Positions 1 to 7,992 of a DNA stretch of 64,000 nt are shown here, one piece after another (the stretch's first letter is position 1; every line of letters starts with the position of its first letter). Source of the DNA: Halobacteriovorax sp. JY17 (lineage in GTDB: Bacteria > Bdellovibrionota > Bacteriovoracia > Bacteriovoracales > Bacteriovoracaceae). The stretch spans positions 512,437-576,436 of the forward strand of contig NZ_NJER01000003.1 in assembly GCF_002753895.1 (NCBI RefSeq). Reading direction: 5' to 3'. The translations under genes and the position numbers were made by a program. Under the pieces are notes generated by a model that ran no database searches, had not been told where the DNA came from, and worked only from the letters and a program-made list of their open reading frames with translations.

Positions 1-491
1 GAATCTGTAGGCGAGGGTCGCTCTATTGATTTTAACAACCCTTCTTCTACTACTAACTCATTATATTCGGATCCTGCTTTAACTTTTAATCCCATTAAGG
101 TTGCTACAAAGCTTAGGCTCTTTTCTTTAAACTCTGCAAAGGCGTCTTTATTAACGAGAAGAAACTGATCTCCATTTAAAATAAGAACTCTTCCTTTATA
201 ATTTAAAACTTTCGCAAGATTATGAATAGCACCGCCTATGTCCAGCAAGGATTCTTCATAGAGAACTTCAATATTTAATTTCTTTTTAAGAATATAATTT
301 TGAATTTTTTCTGCTTGAAAATGAGTATTTAGATAAATCTTTTTAACTCCACACTCTATCGCATAGTCAACTTGAAGCTCTAATAGAGTCTTTTCAAAAA
401 CTGGCCAAAGAAGCTTTGGAAGAGCTTCTCCCACCGCCCCCATTCTTGTCCCAAGACCTGCTCCTAAAATATAGGCAATCTCAAGACTCAT
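1..491 (-). CDS. Nucleotidyltransferase, MurU-like (partial, 3' end outside window)
   Basis: Open frame from an ATG at 491 running off the left edge, about 163 codons visible. The N-terminus has the sugar-nucleotide transferase signature (GAGLGTRM, then LPKLLWPV), followed by a Rossmann-like stretch with LILNGDQF where family members bind the nucleotide and metal. It overlaps the 3' end of the kinase upstream by 11 bp, so the two are translationally coupled. AmgK plus MurU is the known pair that turns MurNAc into UDP-MurNAc in cell-wall recycling, which is the basis for the MurU-like call. A mannose-1-phosphate guanylyltransferase-type substrate cannot be excluded because the C-terminal half is missing. 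Confidence 0.75.
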   Translation of the reverse strand, partial: MSLEIAYILGAGLGTRMGAVGEALPKLLWPVFEKTLLELQVDYAIECGVKKIYLNTHFQAEKIQNYILKKKLNIEVLYEESLLDIGGAIHNLAKVLNYKGRVLILNGDQFLLVNKDAFAEFKEKSLSFVATLMGLKVKAGSEYNELVVEEGLLKSIERPSPTD

Positions 492-1497
492 AGTACTTGC
501 CCATAATCAAATTAAAGAGACCTCTGTACTCTGGATACTTCTTTAGTTTATTGCGAAGCTTTTCCATCGCAAATCCAATATACTTTAAATATCGACTATC
601 ACCTCTATCCTCATTAATGTAGGCAAAGCTTCCAATTGCCTTGAAGATTCGCTGAATAGTCATTAAGTCGTACAATCTTTCAAATTCTTCTCTACTTTGA
701 TTTAAATTACCTATATTTTCAATATAGTAGCTTTTTAATTTTTTAATATTCTTTGGGGAAAGCTGAAAGTAACAATCTTCTAACATTGAAACAAGATCGT
801 ATTGTGCAATTCCCTGTCTTGCATCTTGAAAGTCAATAACTACGGGCTCACCATTTTTCATCATGATATTTCTAGAATGAAAATCTCGGTGACAAAGAAC
901 CATGTCTTCTTTAGACAACTCCTCAATAATTTGTCCAAATTGTTTTTCATAAAGCTCTTCTTCTTCGTTTGTTAACTCCACTTTCAAGAAAGATTTTAAG
1001 AAATGTTCTCTTGTGAAGTTCATCTCAAACATTAGCTTTTCATGATCAAATTTTAATTTTCCCCATGAATAATCTTTATCTGCAGGAATACTATGGATTT
1101 TAATTAAAATATTTATAATTTTTTTGTATGTTTCATATATTTCATTTTCATCTTGAATCAAAGAGACATGTGAAAGCAATGTAATATTTCCGAGATCTTC
1201 CTGAAGAAAATAGCCTTTCTTTATATTATGATCGTGGATTTTAGGAACTCTTACCCCTTGCATTTCAAATACATTGTAGACATTTAAGAAATCACTATCA
1301 TTATCTTCCTTTCTTGGCTCACTTAAACATGAAACATAGCTATTACTATCTGTTACGACTCTGTAGTAACGCCTTGTCGAAGCATCTCCCGTAAGGGCAA
1401 CAATTTCTCTTGCTTCAACATCAAAATTTTCAATCCTTGTTCTTGTGTTCTCAAATAATTCTTCGATCAAAATTCTCTCACTATCCTCAGGTCTCAT
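481..1497 (-). CDS. Aminoglycoside-phosphotransferase-fold sugar kinase, AmgK-like
   Basis: 338-residue kinase of the APH/choline-kinase fold. The catalytic loop CHRDFHSRNIM and the metal-binding VIDFQDAR are typical of AmgK (anomeric N-acetylmuramate/N-acetylglucosamine kinase), and length is normal. AmgK phosphorylates MurNAc or GlcNAc at C1, and the next gene would add the nucleotide. Its ATG overlaps the stop of the upstream lipoprotein gene by 4 bp, and its own stop overlaps the transferase start, so three genes form one unit. A good Shine-Dalgarno (GAGGAA) precedes the start. In a predator this pathway could salvage prey peptidoglycan sugars; that role is inference. Confidence 0.8.
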   Translation of the reverse strand: MRPEDSERILIEELFENTRTRIENFDVEAREIVALTGDASTRRYYRVVTDSNSYVSCLSEPRKEDNDSDFLNVYNVFEMQGVRVPKIHDHNIKKGYFLQEDLGNITLLSHVSLIQDENEIYETYKKIINILIKIHSIPADKDYSWGKLKFDHEKLMFEMNFTREHFLKSFLKVELTNEEEELYEKQFGQIIEELSKEDMVLCHRDFHSRNIMMKNGEPVVIDFQDARQGIAQYDLVSMLEDCYFQLSPKNIKKLKSYYIENIGNLNQSREEFERLYDLMTIQRIFKAIGSFAYINEDRGDSRYLKYIGFAMEKLRNKLKKYPEYRGLFNLIMGKYYES

Positions 1498-2264
1498 CTT
1501 ACTTTCCTCTTAACGTCTCTTACGAAGTAATAATAGTCAGGAGAAGAGTTCGCCTGTCTTCCAGAAAACGTTTCCTTAACTTTTAATTCGGATATAAAGC
1601 TTTTAAAAAGAAACTCTTCTCTTGAGATTATTTGCGTATTTCCATACAGCAACGTAAAATCCAATGTATTCTTATTCATTGTTTGCAACCATATAAGTAA
1701 TGCATATGGGTCATGACCAGATCTCTTAAGTACATAATAGGTCCACTTATTAACTTCAGTTTTAATTTCAACTGGAAGCCTTGTGTAGTTTAAAACTTCC
1801 TTTGTATTGATATACCCTTTAGGAATAAGGGTCTTTGCTGGAAAAAGATTTCTCTGACTAACCACAATGCTCTTTGTAAAAGCCGCAATGAAAATTTCTT
1901 CATTCTTCATATAATTAATAATTAATGCACTTGAAAAAAAGAAGTTTGCTTTGGGTAGTGAAAACAGGAAAGGTACTTCACTTTCTATTATATTAAAACT
2001 TGGAGTCAGTGGCTCTCTTAAGAAAAGCTTATTATTTGAAACTACTTTAAAGTAGAGAAGTTCAAGATACTTCCTACTTTTTGTACTTAACTTTACTCTT
2101 TTAACTCCGTCCGTATTTAGATAAGCACTTCCAATTGAGGCCAATTGATCAACATAATCTCTTTCAGGAGTTATAAATAATTTCTTATCAAATTCATATT
2201 CGTCTCTCTGAAAAAGAGAGCAAGAAGTTAAGAGAATAGATAATAGGAAAATAACTTTAGTCAT
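1494..2264 (-). CDS. Putative lipoprotein, unknown function
   Basis: 256 residues with a short lipoprotein signal ending in LLTSC (Cys at about residue 15), so probably anchored in a membrane facing the periplasm. The mature part is a mixed alpha/beta domain rich in Lys, Phe and Tyr with no motif I recognise. It is the first gene of the unit leading to the AmgK-like kinase (4-bp overlap), which suggests an envelope or cell-wall-linked role, but this is context only. Confidence 0.75.
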   Translation of the reverse strand: MTKVIFLLSILLTSCSLFQRDEYEFDKKLFITPERDYVDQLASIGSAYLNTDGVKRVKLSTKSRKYLELLYFKVVSNNKLFLREPLTPSFNIIESEVPFLFSLPKANFFFSSALIINYMKNEEIFIAAFTKSIVVSQRNLFPAKTLIPKGYINTKEVLNYTRLPVEIKTEVNKWTYYVLKRSGHDPYALLIWLQTMNKNTLDFTLLYGNTQIISREEFLFKSFISELKVKETFSGRQANSSPDYYYFVRDVKRKVR

Positions 2265-2311
2265 TCTATAAATTATACCAACGACTCTCTACAATACAAG
2301 TCACAGAATTT

Positions 2312-2335
2312 AAAAGGCCCACTTATGTGGGCCCA
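2312..2335 (-). terminator. Rho-independent terminator of LysM gene
   Basis: Inverted repeat GGCCCAC / GTGGGCC with a 4-base loop, followed on the minus strand by TTTT. It lies 26 bases past the stop of the LysM gene and before the next minus-strand gene. Confidence 0.8.
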
Positions 2336-2361
2336 TTAAACTTATTTAATTTTAACTTTGA

Positions 2362-3015
2362 TTAGATATCTTCTGAGGCAATGTCTCTATCCGGAAGATA
2401 GTGAAGAGTAAAACCTGCAAAAATAACATTTGGATCAATAATCATAACTTTATTGTTTTCCCAAATTTCTTTCCATCTCTTATCTGTTCCGTATTTTTCA
2501 CCAGAAATAGAACCTAGACTCTCACCAACTTTAATTAGATGTGGAAGTCCTTGTGGATTATAACTAAAACCTGCAGAGTCATGATTAATAGTCATTCCTG
2601 TTGCAAGGTTACCTGCTGAAAGGTTTCCATTTAATGATGAGAGGTGGTGCCACTTTCTATAATCACCGTAAAGCTTAAAAGCGATCCACATAAGAGTATC
2701 ACCTTTTTCAACTGTGTACTGACCACCAACAATACTGATATCTGAAGTTTCAGCAGCAAGCATTGGCGATTCTTCGGCAAGTAATAAGGATGGCTCTGTC
2801 GATTCTGACATTGCAACCTCTTCAACGGCTCCAACGCTTCCATCGTCTAATAATAGATCTTCGTCTTCAGAATCAACTATAAAGTCAGCATCTTCGGCAC
2901 TTACCTCTTGAGAGATATCTGCTGTCTTAGCTGCATTATCTTTCTTTCTCTTACTCGAACAACTTACTCCTAACGTTAATAGTGCTAGTAGTAAGAGTAT
3001 TTTTGATAGTTTCAT
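2362..3015 (-). CDS. LysM-domain lipoprotein
   Basis: About 217 residues. A lipoprotein signal ends in LGVSC; it is followed by an acidic, Ser/Glu-rich linker (about residues 25-100), then a LysM domain beginning YTVEKGDTLMWIAFKLYGD and a weaker second LysM-like segment (LIKVGESLGSISGEKYG). LysM domains bind GlcNAc-containing glycans such as peptidoglycan, so the protein probably tethers to or senses the wall. The ATG at 3015 is preferred over the one at 3021: GGGGAG sits 6 bases before 3015 but touches 3021. The gene has its own extended -10 promoter and a hairpin terminator. Confidence 0.85.
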   Translation of the reverse strand: MKLSKILLLLALLTLGVSCSSKRKKDNAAKTADISQEVSAEDADFIVDSEDEDLLLDDGSVGAVEEVAMSESTEPSLLLAEESPMLAAETSDISIVGGQYTVEKGDTLMWIAFKLYGDYRKWHHLSSLNGNLSAGNLATGMTINHDSAGFSYNPQGLPHLIKVGESLGSISGEKYGTDKRWKEIWENNKVMIIDPNVIFAGFTLHYLPDRDIASEDI

Positions 3016-3073
3016 AAACATCTCCCCTTGATATCTAAAAGATTTTCTTAACTCTTTTGATACTTGTCGGATA

Positions 3074-3082
3074 ATTATATCA
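3074..3082 (-). promoter_or_regulatory. Extended -10 promoter for LysM lipoprotein
   Basis: On the minus strand TGATATAAT is a perfect extended -10 (TGnTATAAT), about 60 bases before the chosen ATG. No good -35 is visible, as is common for extended -10 promoters. The 281-bp divergent gap 3016-3302 shows nothing else clear. Confidence 0.5.
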
Positions 3083-3302
3083 AGTAGTTAATTTTTTTTA
3101 AGTTTTAATATTACTCTCACACAATCTTAAGATTACGGTACCTTAGAACCTATATTTTTAAATAAATATTGCATTTTTTGTGAAATCCCATGATTTATTG
3201 CCAGTTTTGCGACAAATCTTTGCTCATCTTTCATTTTTATCTAATAATAAAGAGAGTATTGCCCTATTTAATAAAGCTGACTTAAAAGGTATTATTTATC
3301 TA

Positions 3303-4289
3303 ATGAAGAGAAATCTATTTATTCTACTTACATTCTTCCTCATTTCTCAGAGTATATTTGCTCAATCAGTTATTGAGGATTTCAGCCAAGACTCAGAAAG
3401 TAATCAACTAGCTTCAGAGCTAGTTACAGAGAAAATCACTAGTGTTTCTAACTCTAAGAGAACTTATATTATCACTAATGAAAATCAATCTTTTAATAAG
3501 GGAGATTTCATTACACTAGTCCTTGCAAATAAACTAGCAGCTCGCGCCATTGTTGCTAAAAGTGTTAACAATCTTGCAGGTATCAAAATTATTAAAATAT
3601 ATTCCCTCGACTTATTCAAAAGTTTTAGACCAGAGCTAGAAGTTCAAATAATAAGAGGTGACGATAGTTTCTTTGGTGCAAAGAAAGAAACTGAAGAATC
3701 TAAAGAAGATGCAAACCTTCTTAAGGAAGAAGAAGATCTATACAACGGTACACTCTTAGAAGATGACCTCTCTCTTGACGAGAAAACAAATCGAAAAATA
3801 AAAACAGATAATATTGTTTCTTTAAATGTAGGCCTTATCGAAGGACTGAATAACGATGGATCTACCCAAAGATATACTCACTTAAATGGTATGTGGATGT
3901 ATCAATTCGATGACAATATCTGGGCAGAAATTGGCTACGGTCAAAACCTCATTAATGACTATCCTACTCCTGGGCTAGACACAAAGATGACAAATCTCTT
4001 TGTTAGAGCAAAGTATACAATTAGCGCACCATTCTTCTCTTATGTGCAACCTTATCTTGGATTTCAAATGATTAATGCAAGTAGCCCTCAGGCCGGCGTA
4101 GATGATCCAAACGATAGTATCACACCAACTCAGCCTCAACTTGACAATGAAATTCAACTTGTAGAAGATTTAAAGAAGAGGCAAGTAATTTTTGGCGTCA
4201 CTGTTTTAAAAAGACTTGTTCCCGGATGGTTTATTCGCGCAGACCTCGGTTCTGACATCATGAATTTAGGATTCAGTCTTGAATTTTAA
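3303..4289 (+). CDS. Exported outer membrane beta-barrel protein, unknown function
   Basis: 328 residues from the ATG at 3303, chosen because it begins a clean signal peptide (cleavage near SIFAQ, residue 20); a GTG at 3180 would add 41 residues with no signal character. The N-terminal half holds a small beta domain (around GDFITLVLANK) and an acidic linker. The C-terminal half has alternating aromatic strands and ends in LEF, typical of outer membrane barrels. No function is recognised. The next gene starts inside its last codons (TTG 4279). Confidence 0.7.
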   Translation: MKRNLFILLTFFLISQSIFAQSVIEDFSQDSESNQLASELVTEKITSVSNSKRTYIITNENQSFNKGDFITLVLANKLAARAIVAKSVNNLAGIKIIKIYSLDLFKSFRPELEVQIIRGDDSFFGAKKETEESKEDANLLKEEEDLYNGTLLEDDLSLDEKTNRKIKTDNIVSLNVGLIEGLNNDGSTQRYTHLNGMWMYQFDDNIWAEIGYGQNLINDYPTPGLDTKMTNLFVRAKYTISAPFFSYVQPYLGFQMINASSPQAGVDDPNDSITPTQPQLDNEIQLVEDLKKRQVIFGVTVLKRLVPGWFIRADLGSDIMNLGFSLEF

Positions 4290-4464
4290 AACTATATTCT
4301 TTCTTATTTTTCTTTGTGCAAGCTGTGGAGTAAAAGGTCCTCCTAAAGCTCCTGCAGGAACAGCTGTTCCCTCTTTTTTAGACTCTCATTTAAGTAAGTA
4401 CAAGACTAATGCTGAATCTGAAGATGAAAAGAAGAAGTCTGACACTAAAGAAAAAAAAGAGTAA
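4279..4464 (+). CDS. Small lipoprotein, LptM (YifL)-like
   Basis: 61 residues starting with TTG, overlapping the upstream gene by 11 bp. A short hydrophobic signal leads to CASCGVKGPPKAP. The CG(L/V)KGP motif right after the lipid-modified Cys is the hallmark of YifL/LptM, a small lipoprotein that in E. coli helps assemble the LPS translocon LptD. The rest is a charged Lys/Glu tail. The Cys at -3 is not a classic lipobox, but the motif fits well. It may work with the barrel encoded just upstream; that link is inference. Confidence 0.6.
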   Translation: MNFKTIFFLIFLCASCGVKGPPKAPAGTAVPSFLDSHLSKYKTNAESEDEKKKSDTKEKKE

Positions 4465-4467
4465 AAC

Positions 4468-4935
4468 ATGCCTCTCATTATTGCTACTGGCTCAAATCTA
4501 GGCGACAGATTCAGTAATCTAAAAAAGGCCAAAGAAAAGCTCTCTAACTATTTTTCACTTATCGAGGAAAGTAGAGTCTACACTTCAGAGGCCGTCGATT
4601 ACAAAAATCAACCAGACTTTTATAATCAGGTTCTCTCTTTTGAGACTCCGAAGATTGAAGCTAGCTCTCTAATGACTCAGCTCCTTGCAATAGAAGCTGA
4701 ATTAGGAAGGACTAGAGAAATACACCTCGGACCTCGAATTATTGATATTGATATGCTCTTTTTTGATGACCACAAATCTGAAACAGAACACTTGACTCTT
4801 CCTCACCCAAAATTATTTGAGAGAAGCTTCGTTATTCTTCCACTAATGGAGCTCGAGTGCTTTAAAACTCTAAAAAAGAAGTATGAGTTTCATACCAACT
4901 TTGACAATAGTGCTACGGTTTTAAACTTTAGCTAA
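4468..4935 (+). CDS. folK: HPPK, 2-amino-4-hydroxy-6-hydroxymethyldihydropteridine diphosphokinase
   Basis: 155 residues, full length for a monofunctional HPPK. The N-terminal GSNLGDRFSNL, the ELGRTREIHLGPR loop and IDIDMLFF, followed by LPHPKLFERSFVILPL, are the family signatures; the two Asp of DID bind the magnesium ions. The enzyme transfers pyrophosphate from ATP to 6-hydroxymethyl-dihydropterin in folate synthesis. It starts 3 bases after the upstream lipoprotein gene, so it is likely co-transcribed. No folP or folB is next to it. Confidence 0.95.
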   Translation: MPLIIATGSNLGDRFSNLKKAKEKLSNYFSLIEESRVYTSEAVDYKNQPDFYNQVLSFETPKIEASSLMTQLLAIEAELGRTREIHLGPRIIDIDMLFFDDHKSETEHLTLPHPKLFERSFVILPLMELECFKTLKKKYEFHTNFDNSATVLNFS

Positions 4936-4951
4936 ATTTAATCTTCCTCCA

Positions 4952-4980
4952 TTGACCCCACCTCTTTATACTTCTATAAT
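4952..4980 (+). promoter_or_regulatory. Sigma70-type promoter for acyl-CoA dehydrogenase/ETF operon
   Basis: TTGACC at 4952-4957 and TATAAT at 4975-4980 with exactly 17 bases between them, about 50 bases before the ATG at 5030. Near-perfect consensus and correct orientation for the acd-etfB-etfA operon. Confidence 0.8.
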
Positions 4981-5029
4981 TTCTCTCGTACTCAATTTAA
5001 GTTAAATCTCCCACTGCAAGGATGCAATC

Positions 5030-6178
5030 ATGGTTAACTTTGAACTTTCAAGTGAACAGAAAGAAATTAAAGAGATGGCAATGAAATTTGCCAGAAACGA
5101 AATGATGCCTAAAGCTGGTGAGTACGATGAATCTGGCAAACTTCCAATGGATATTCTCAACAAAGCATGGGAACTAGGCCTTGTGAATACTTGTATTCCA
5201 CCAGAATTTGGAGGAACAGGATTCACCACACTTGACTCAATGATTATAACTGAAGCACTTGCCTATGGTTGCCTTGGAATGAATACAACCCTAATGGCCA
5301 ACGATCTTGCTCTTCTTCCAATTGCTCTTGGTGGAAACGATGAGCAGAAAAAGAGATTTCTTACTCCCTTTACAGAGTCCTATAAGCTCGCATCATTTTG
5401 CTTAACTGAACCAGGGAATGGATCAGACGCGGCAGGTTTAAAAACAACAATTAAAGAAGACGGTGATCACTATGTGATTAACGGACAGAAGATGTGGATT
5501 ACAAACGCTGGGTTTGCAGATCTATTTGTCATTTATTGTACAACTGATCCGGAGCTTAAGCACAAGGGGATTTCTTGTATCGTTTTAGATGATAAAAATG
5601 CCGAAGGTTTAGAAATCGGAGCCAAAGAAAGAAAAATGGGTCACAAGAGTTCTGACACAAGAGCTGTTACATTTACCAACGTGCGCATCCCTAAAGAAAA
5701 TTTAATTGGAAATCTTGGTGATGGCTGGAAGCTTGCGAAGATGACTCTAGATCATTCAAGACCAATGGTCGCTGCTAGCGCGGTGGGTGGAGCGCAGTGT
5801 GCATTGGATCACGCTGTTAAATATGCTAAAGAAAGAATACAGTTTAATAAGCCAATAGCTGGCCACCAAGCAATCCAAATGATGGTTGCGGATATGGCCA
5901 TGAAAGTTGAGGCTTCAAGACTTCTAGTTCATAAAGCAGCATGGCTTTTAGATCAAGGAAAGTCTAATACAGAACTAGCTTCATATGCGAAAGCGTTTGC
6001 AGCTGATAAGTTCATGGAAGTGGCTACTGATGCCGTACAAATCTTCGGAGGATACGGATACAGTAACGAATACCCTGTAGAAAAGATCATGAGAGATGCC
6101 AAGCTTATACAAATATATGAAGGGACATCTCAGATACAAAGATTGGTAATTGCTAAAGAAATTTTTTCAAGGAGCTAA
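5030..6178 (+). CDS. Acyl-CoA dehydrogenase (short/medium-chain type)
   Basis: 382 residues, normal length. Visible are FCLTEPGNGSDAAG and MWITNAG (FAD/substrate signature 1), QIFGGYGY and the catalytic-base segment IYEGTSQIQR with Glu364 in the position used by short-chain and medium-chain enzymes. It oxidises acyl-CoA to enoyl-CoA and passes electrons to ETF, which is encoded directly downstream with a 3-base gap. Butyryl-CoA dehydrogenase-like by motif; exact chain length cannot be read. Likely role: beta-oxidation of lipids. Confidence 0.92.
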   Translation: MVNFELSSEQKEIKEMAMKFARNEMMPKAGEYDESGKLPMDILNKAWELGLVNTCIPPEFGGTGFTTLDSMIITEALAYGCLGMNTTLMANDLALLPIALGGNDEQKKRFLTPFTESYKLASFCLTEPGNGSDAAGLKTTIKEDGDHYVINGQKMWITNAGFADLFVIYCTTDPELKHKGISCIVLDDKNAEGLEIGAKERKMGHKSSDTRAVTFTNVRIPKENLIGNLGDGWKLAKMTLDHSRPMVAASAVGGAQCALDHAVKYAKERIQFNKPIAGHQAIQMMVADMAMKVEASRLLVHKAAWLLDQGKSNTELASYAKAFAADKFMEVATDAVQIFGGYGYSNEYPVEKIMRDAKLIQIYEGTSQIQRLVIAKEIFSRS

Positions 6179-6181
6179 CAA

Positions 6182-6970
6182 ATGAATATCTTTGTTTGCA
6201 TTAAACAAGTTCCGGACACGGAAACAAAGATTACACCTAACGGTGATGGTACTTACATCGAAACTAGTTCGATCAAGTGGATTATGAACCCTTATGATGA
6301 GTTTGCTGTAGAGCAGGCCCTATTAACGAAGCAAGCCAACAGTGGTTCTACTGTGACTGTTGTTAGAGTTGGTGGTGTTAAAGACACTGAGGCCCTAAGA
6401 ACTGCTTTAGCAATGGGTGCTGACGATGCAATCCTAGTAGAGTCTGATGACAATTTAGATTCTTTCATGACAGCAAAAGCCCTTAAAGGTGCTATTGAAA
6501 AATCAGGAAAGACTGCTGATGTTATCTTTACAGGTAAGCAAGCGATTGATGACGACTGTCTTCAAGTTCCTCAACTTTTAGCGGGAATGCTTAATATTCC
6601 TTCTGTTTCAGTTGTTGTTGGATGTGAAGAAGCTGGCGGAGCTTTTACTCTTAAAAGAGAAGTTGAAGGCGGAGCTTTAGAGGTTTATGAAGTTAAATCT
6701 CCTGCTTTAATTGCGTGTAATAAAGGATTAAACACTCCTAGATATGCTTCACTTCCAGGAATTATGAAAGCGAAGAGAAAACCTCTTGCACAACACTCTC
6801 TTGCAGATGTTGGAGTAAGCGATGCTGACAGAAGAGTTAAGTACTCTAACTTCCAACTTCCTCCAGAGAAACCAGCTGGGAAGAAGTTTGAAGCAATGGA
6901 CGAAGGTGTTCAAGCTTCAGTTGTAGCGGAAGTTGTAGGCCTTCTAAGAAACGAAGCGAAGGTAATTTAA
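6182..6970 (+). CDS. etfB: Electron transfer flavoprotein beta subunit
   Basis: 262 residues. It starts with the typical MNIFVCIKQVPDTE; it has the MNPYDEFAVEQAL segment and the AMP-binding region (TGKQAIDDD). The C-terminal part includes the recognition-loop area around GLNTPRYASLPGIMKAKRK. It pairs with EtfA to carry electrons from the acyl-CoA dehydrogenase to the ETF:quinone oxidoreductase. Second gene of the operon, 10 bases before etfA, which has a clear ribosome site (AAGGAG). Confidence 0.95.
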   Translation: MNIFVCIKQVPDTETKITPNGDGTYIETSSIKWIMNPYDEFAVEQALLTKQANSGSTVTVVRVGGVKDTEALRTALAMGADDAILVESDDNLDSFMTAKALKGAIEKSGKTADVIFTGKQAIDDDCLQVPQLLAGMLNIPSVSVVVGCEEAGGAFTLKREVEGGALEVYEVKSPALIACNKGLNTPRYASLPGIMKAKRKPLAQHSLADVGVSDADRRVKYSNFQLPPEKPAGKKFEAMDEGVQASVVAEVVGLLRNEAKVI

Positions 6971-6980
6971 GGAGTTAATT

Positions 6981-7937
6981 ATGGCAAAGGTATTAGTATT
7001 TACAGAAATTACATCTGATAATGTAAAGTCTGTTACATATGAAATTTTAGGAAAACTTGCTGGGAACGATGTAGATGTTGCAGCTGTTGGACAAGTTCCA
7101 GCGGGAGCAGTTACTGAACTAGCAAAGTATGGTGCAGCTAATGTTCACTCTCTAAAAGGTGATAATCTTGATAAGTATTCTCCAGAAGGATACGCAAATG
7201 CACTTAAGGAGTTTATTGGAAACGGTGGATACGATTATGTATTTGCTGGATCTACTTCTCTAGCTAAAGACTTAATTCCAAGACTATCTGGAATGTTCGA
7301 TGCTGGTATGGCCTCTGAAGTTACTAACTTCACAATGGATGGTGGAACGTTCGCAGGAACAAGACCTCTTTTTGCTGGGAAATGTTTAGCAAAAGTTGAA
7401 ATTGAAGGTCCAAAGCCTCACTTTATAACTGTTAGACCAAATGCTCTTGGTATGCCTACTTCTGAAAACGCTGCGGCAGGAAATGCTGCTGACGCCTCAG
7501 TTAACGCTGGAGAGATTAGAGCGGCTATTAAAGAAATTATTAAAGGTGCTTCAGAGAAGCTTGACCTTACAGAGGCGAATATTATCGTTTCTGGTGGTAG
7601 AGCTATGAAAGAAGCTGCAAACTTTAAAATTCTTGACGAGCTAGCAGACGCGATTGGTGCAACTGTTGGTGCTTCAAGAGCTGCGGTAGATTCTGGATAT
7701 GCCCCACACTCTATGCAGGTTGGACAAACAGGTAAAACTGTTGCTCCATCACTTTATATTGCTTGTGGTATCTCAGGAGCTATTCAGCATTTAGCAGGAA
7801 TGAGAACATCAAAATGTATTGTTGCAATCAATACAGATCCTGATGCTCCAATCTTTACTAAAGCTGATTACGGAATCGTTGGAGACCTCTTCCAAATTGT
7901 TCCAATTCTTACTGAAGAATTCAAAAAAATTATGTAA
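6981..7937 (+). CDS. etfA: Electron transfer flavoprotein alpha subunit
   Basis: 318 residues. The C-terminal FAD domain is clear: SGGRAMKEAANF, GASRAAVDSGYAP, QVGQTGKTVAPSLY and GISGAIQHLAGM. The enzyme forms the ETF heterodimer with EtfB, binding FAD. Last gene of the operon, followed at once by a strong terminator. Confidence 0.95.
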   Translation: MAKVLVFTEITSDNVKSVTYEILGKLAGNDVDVAAVGQVPAGAVTELAKYGAANVHSLKGDNLDKYSPEGYANALKEFIGNGGYDYVFAGSTSLAKDLIPRLSGMFDAGMASEVTNFTMDGGTFAGTRPLFAGKCLAKVEIEGPKPHFITVRPNALGMPTSENAAAGNAADASVNAGEIRAAIKEIIKGASEKLDLTEANIIVSGGRAMKEAANFKILDELADAIGATVGASRAAVDSGYAPHSMQVGQTGKTVAPSLYIACGISGAIQHLAGMRTSKCIVAINTDPDAPIFTKADYGIVGDLFQIVPILTEEFKKIM

Positions 7938-7943
7938 TAAATT

Positions 7944-7968
7944 AAGCCACCGAAAGGTGGCTTTTTTT
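7944..7968 (+). terminator. Rho-independent terminator after etfA
   Basis: AAGCCACC-GAAA-GGTGGCTT: 8-bp stem, GNRA-type tetraloop, followed by a run of seven T. Starts 6 bases after the etfA stop. Confidence 0.95.
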
Positions 7969-7981
7969 AGACTTTTCCCTC

Positions 7982-7987
7982 TATAAT
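7982..7987 (+). promoter_or_regulatory. -10 box TATAAT directly before the radical SAM gene
   Basis: Perfect TATAAT with only five bases before the ATG at 7993 and no Shine-Dalgarno. If used, transcription would begin at or next to the start codon (leaderless mRNA). No good -35 is seen; the region upstream is the etfA terminator. Confidence 0.4.
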
Positions 7988-7992
7988 TAAGA

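Noticed and set aside
3180..3302. N-terminal extension of the barrel protein from GTG 3180
   Set aside because: It would bury the signal peptide 41 residues inside; the ATG at 3303 gives a normal exported protein.
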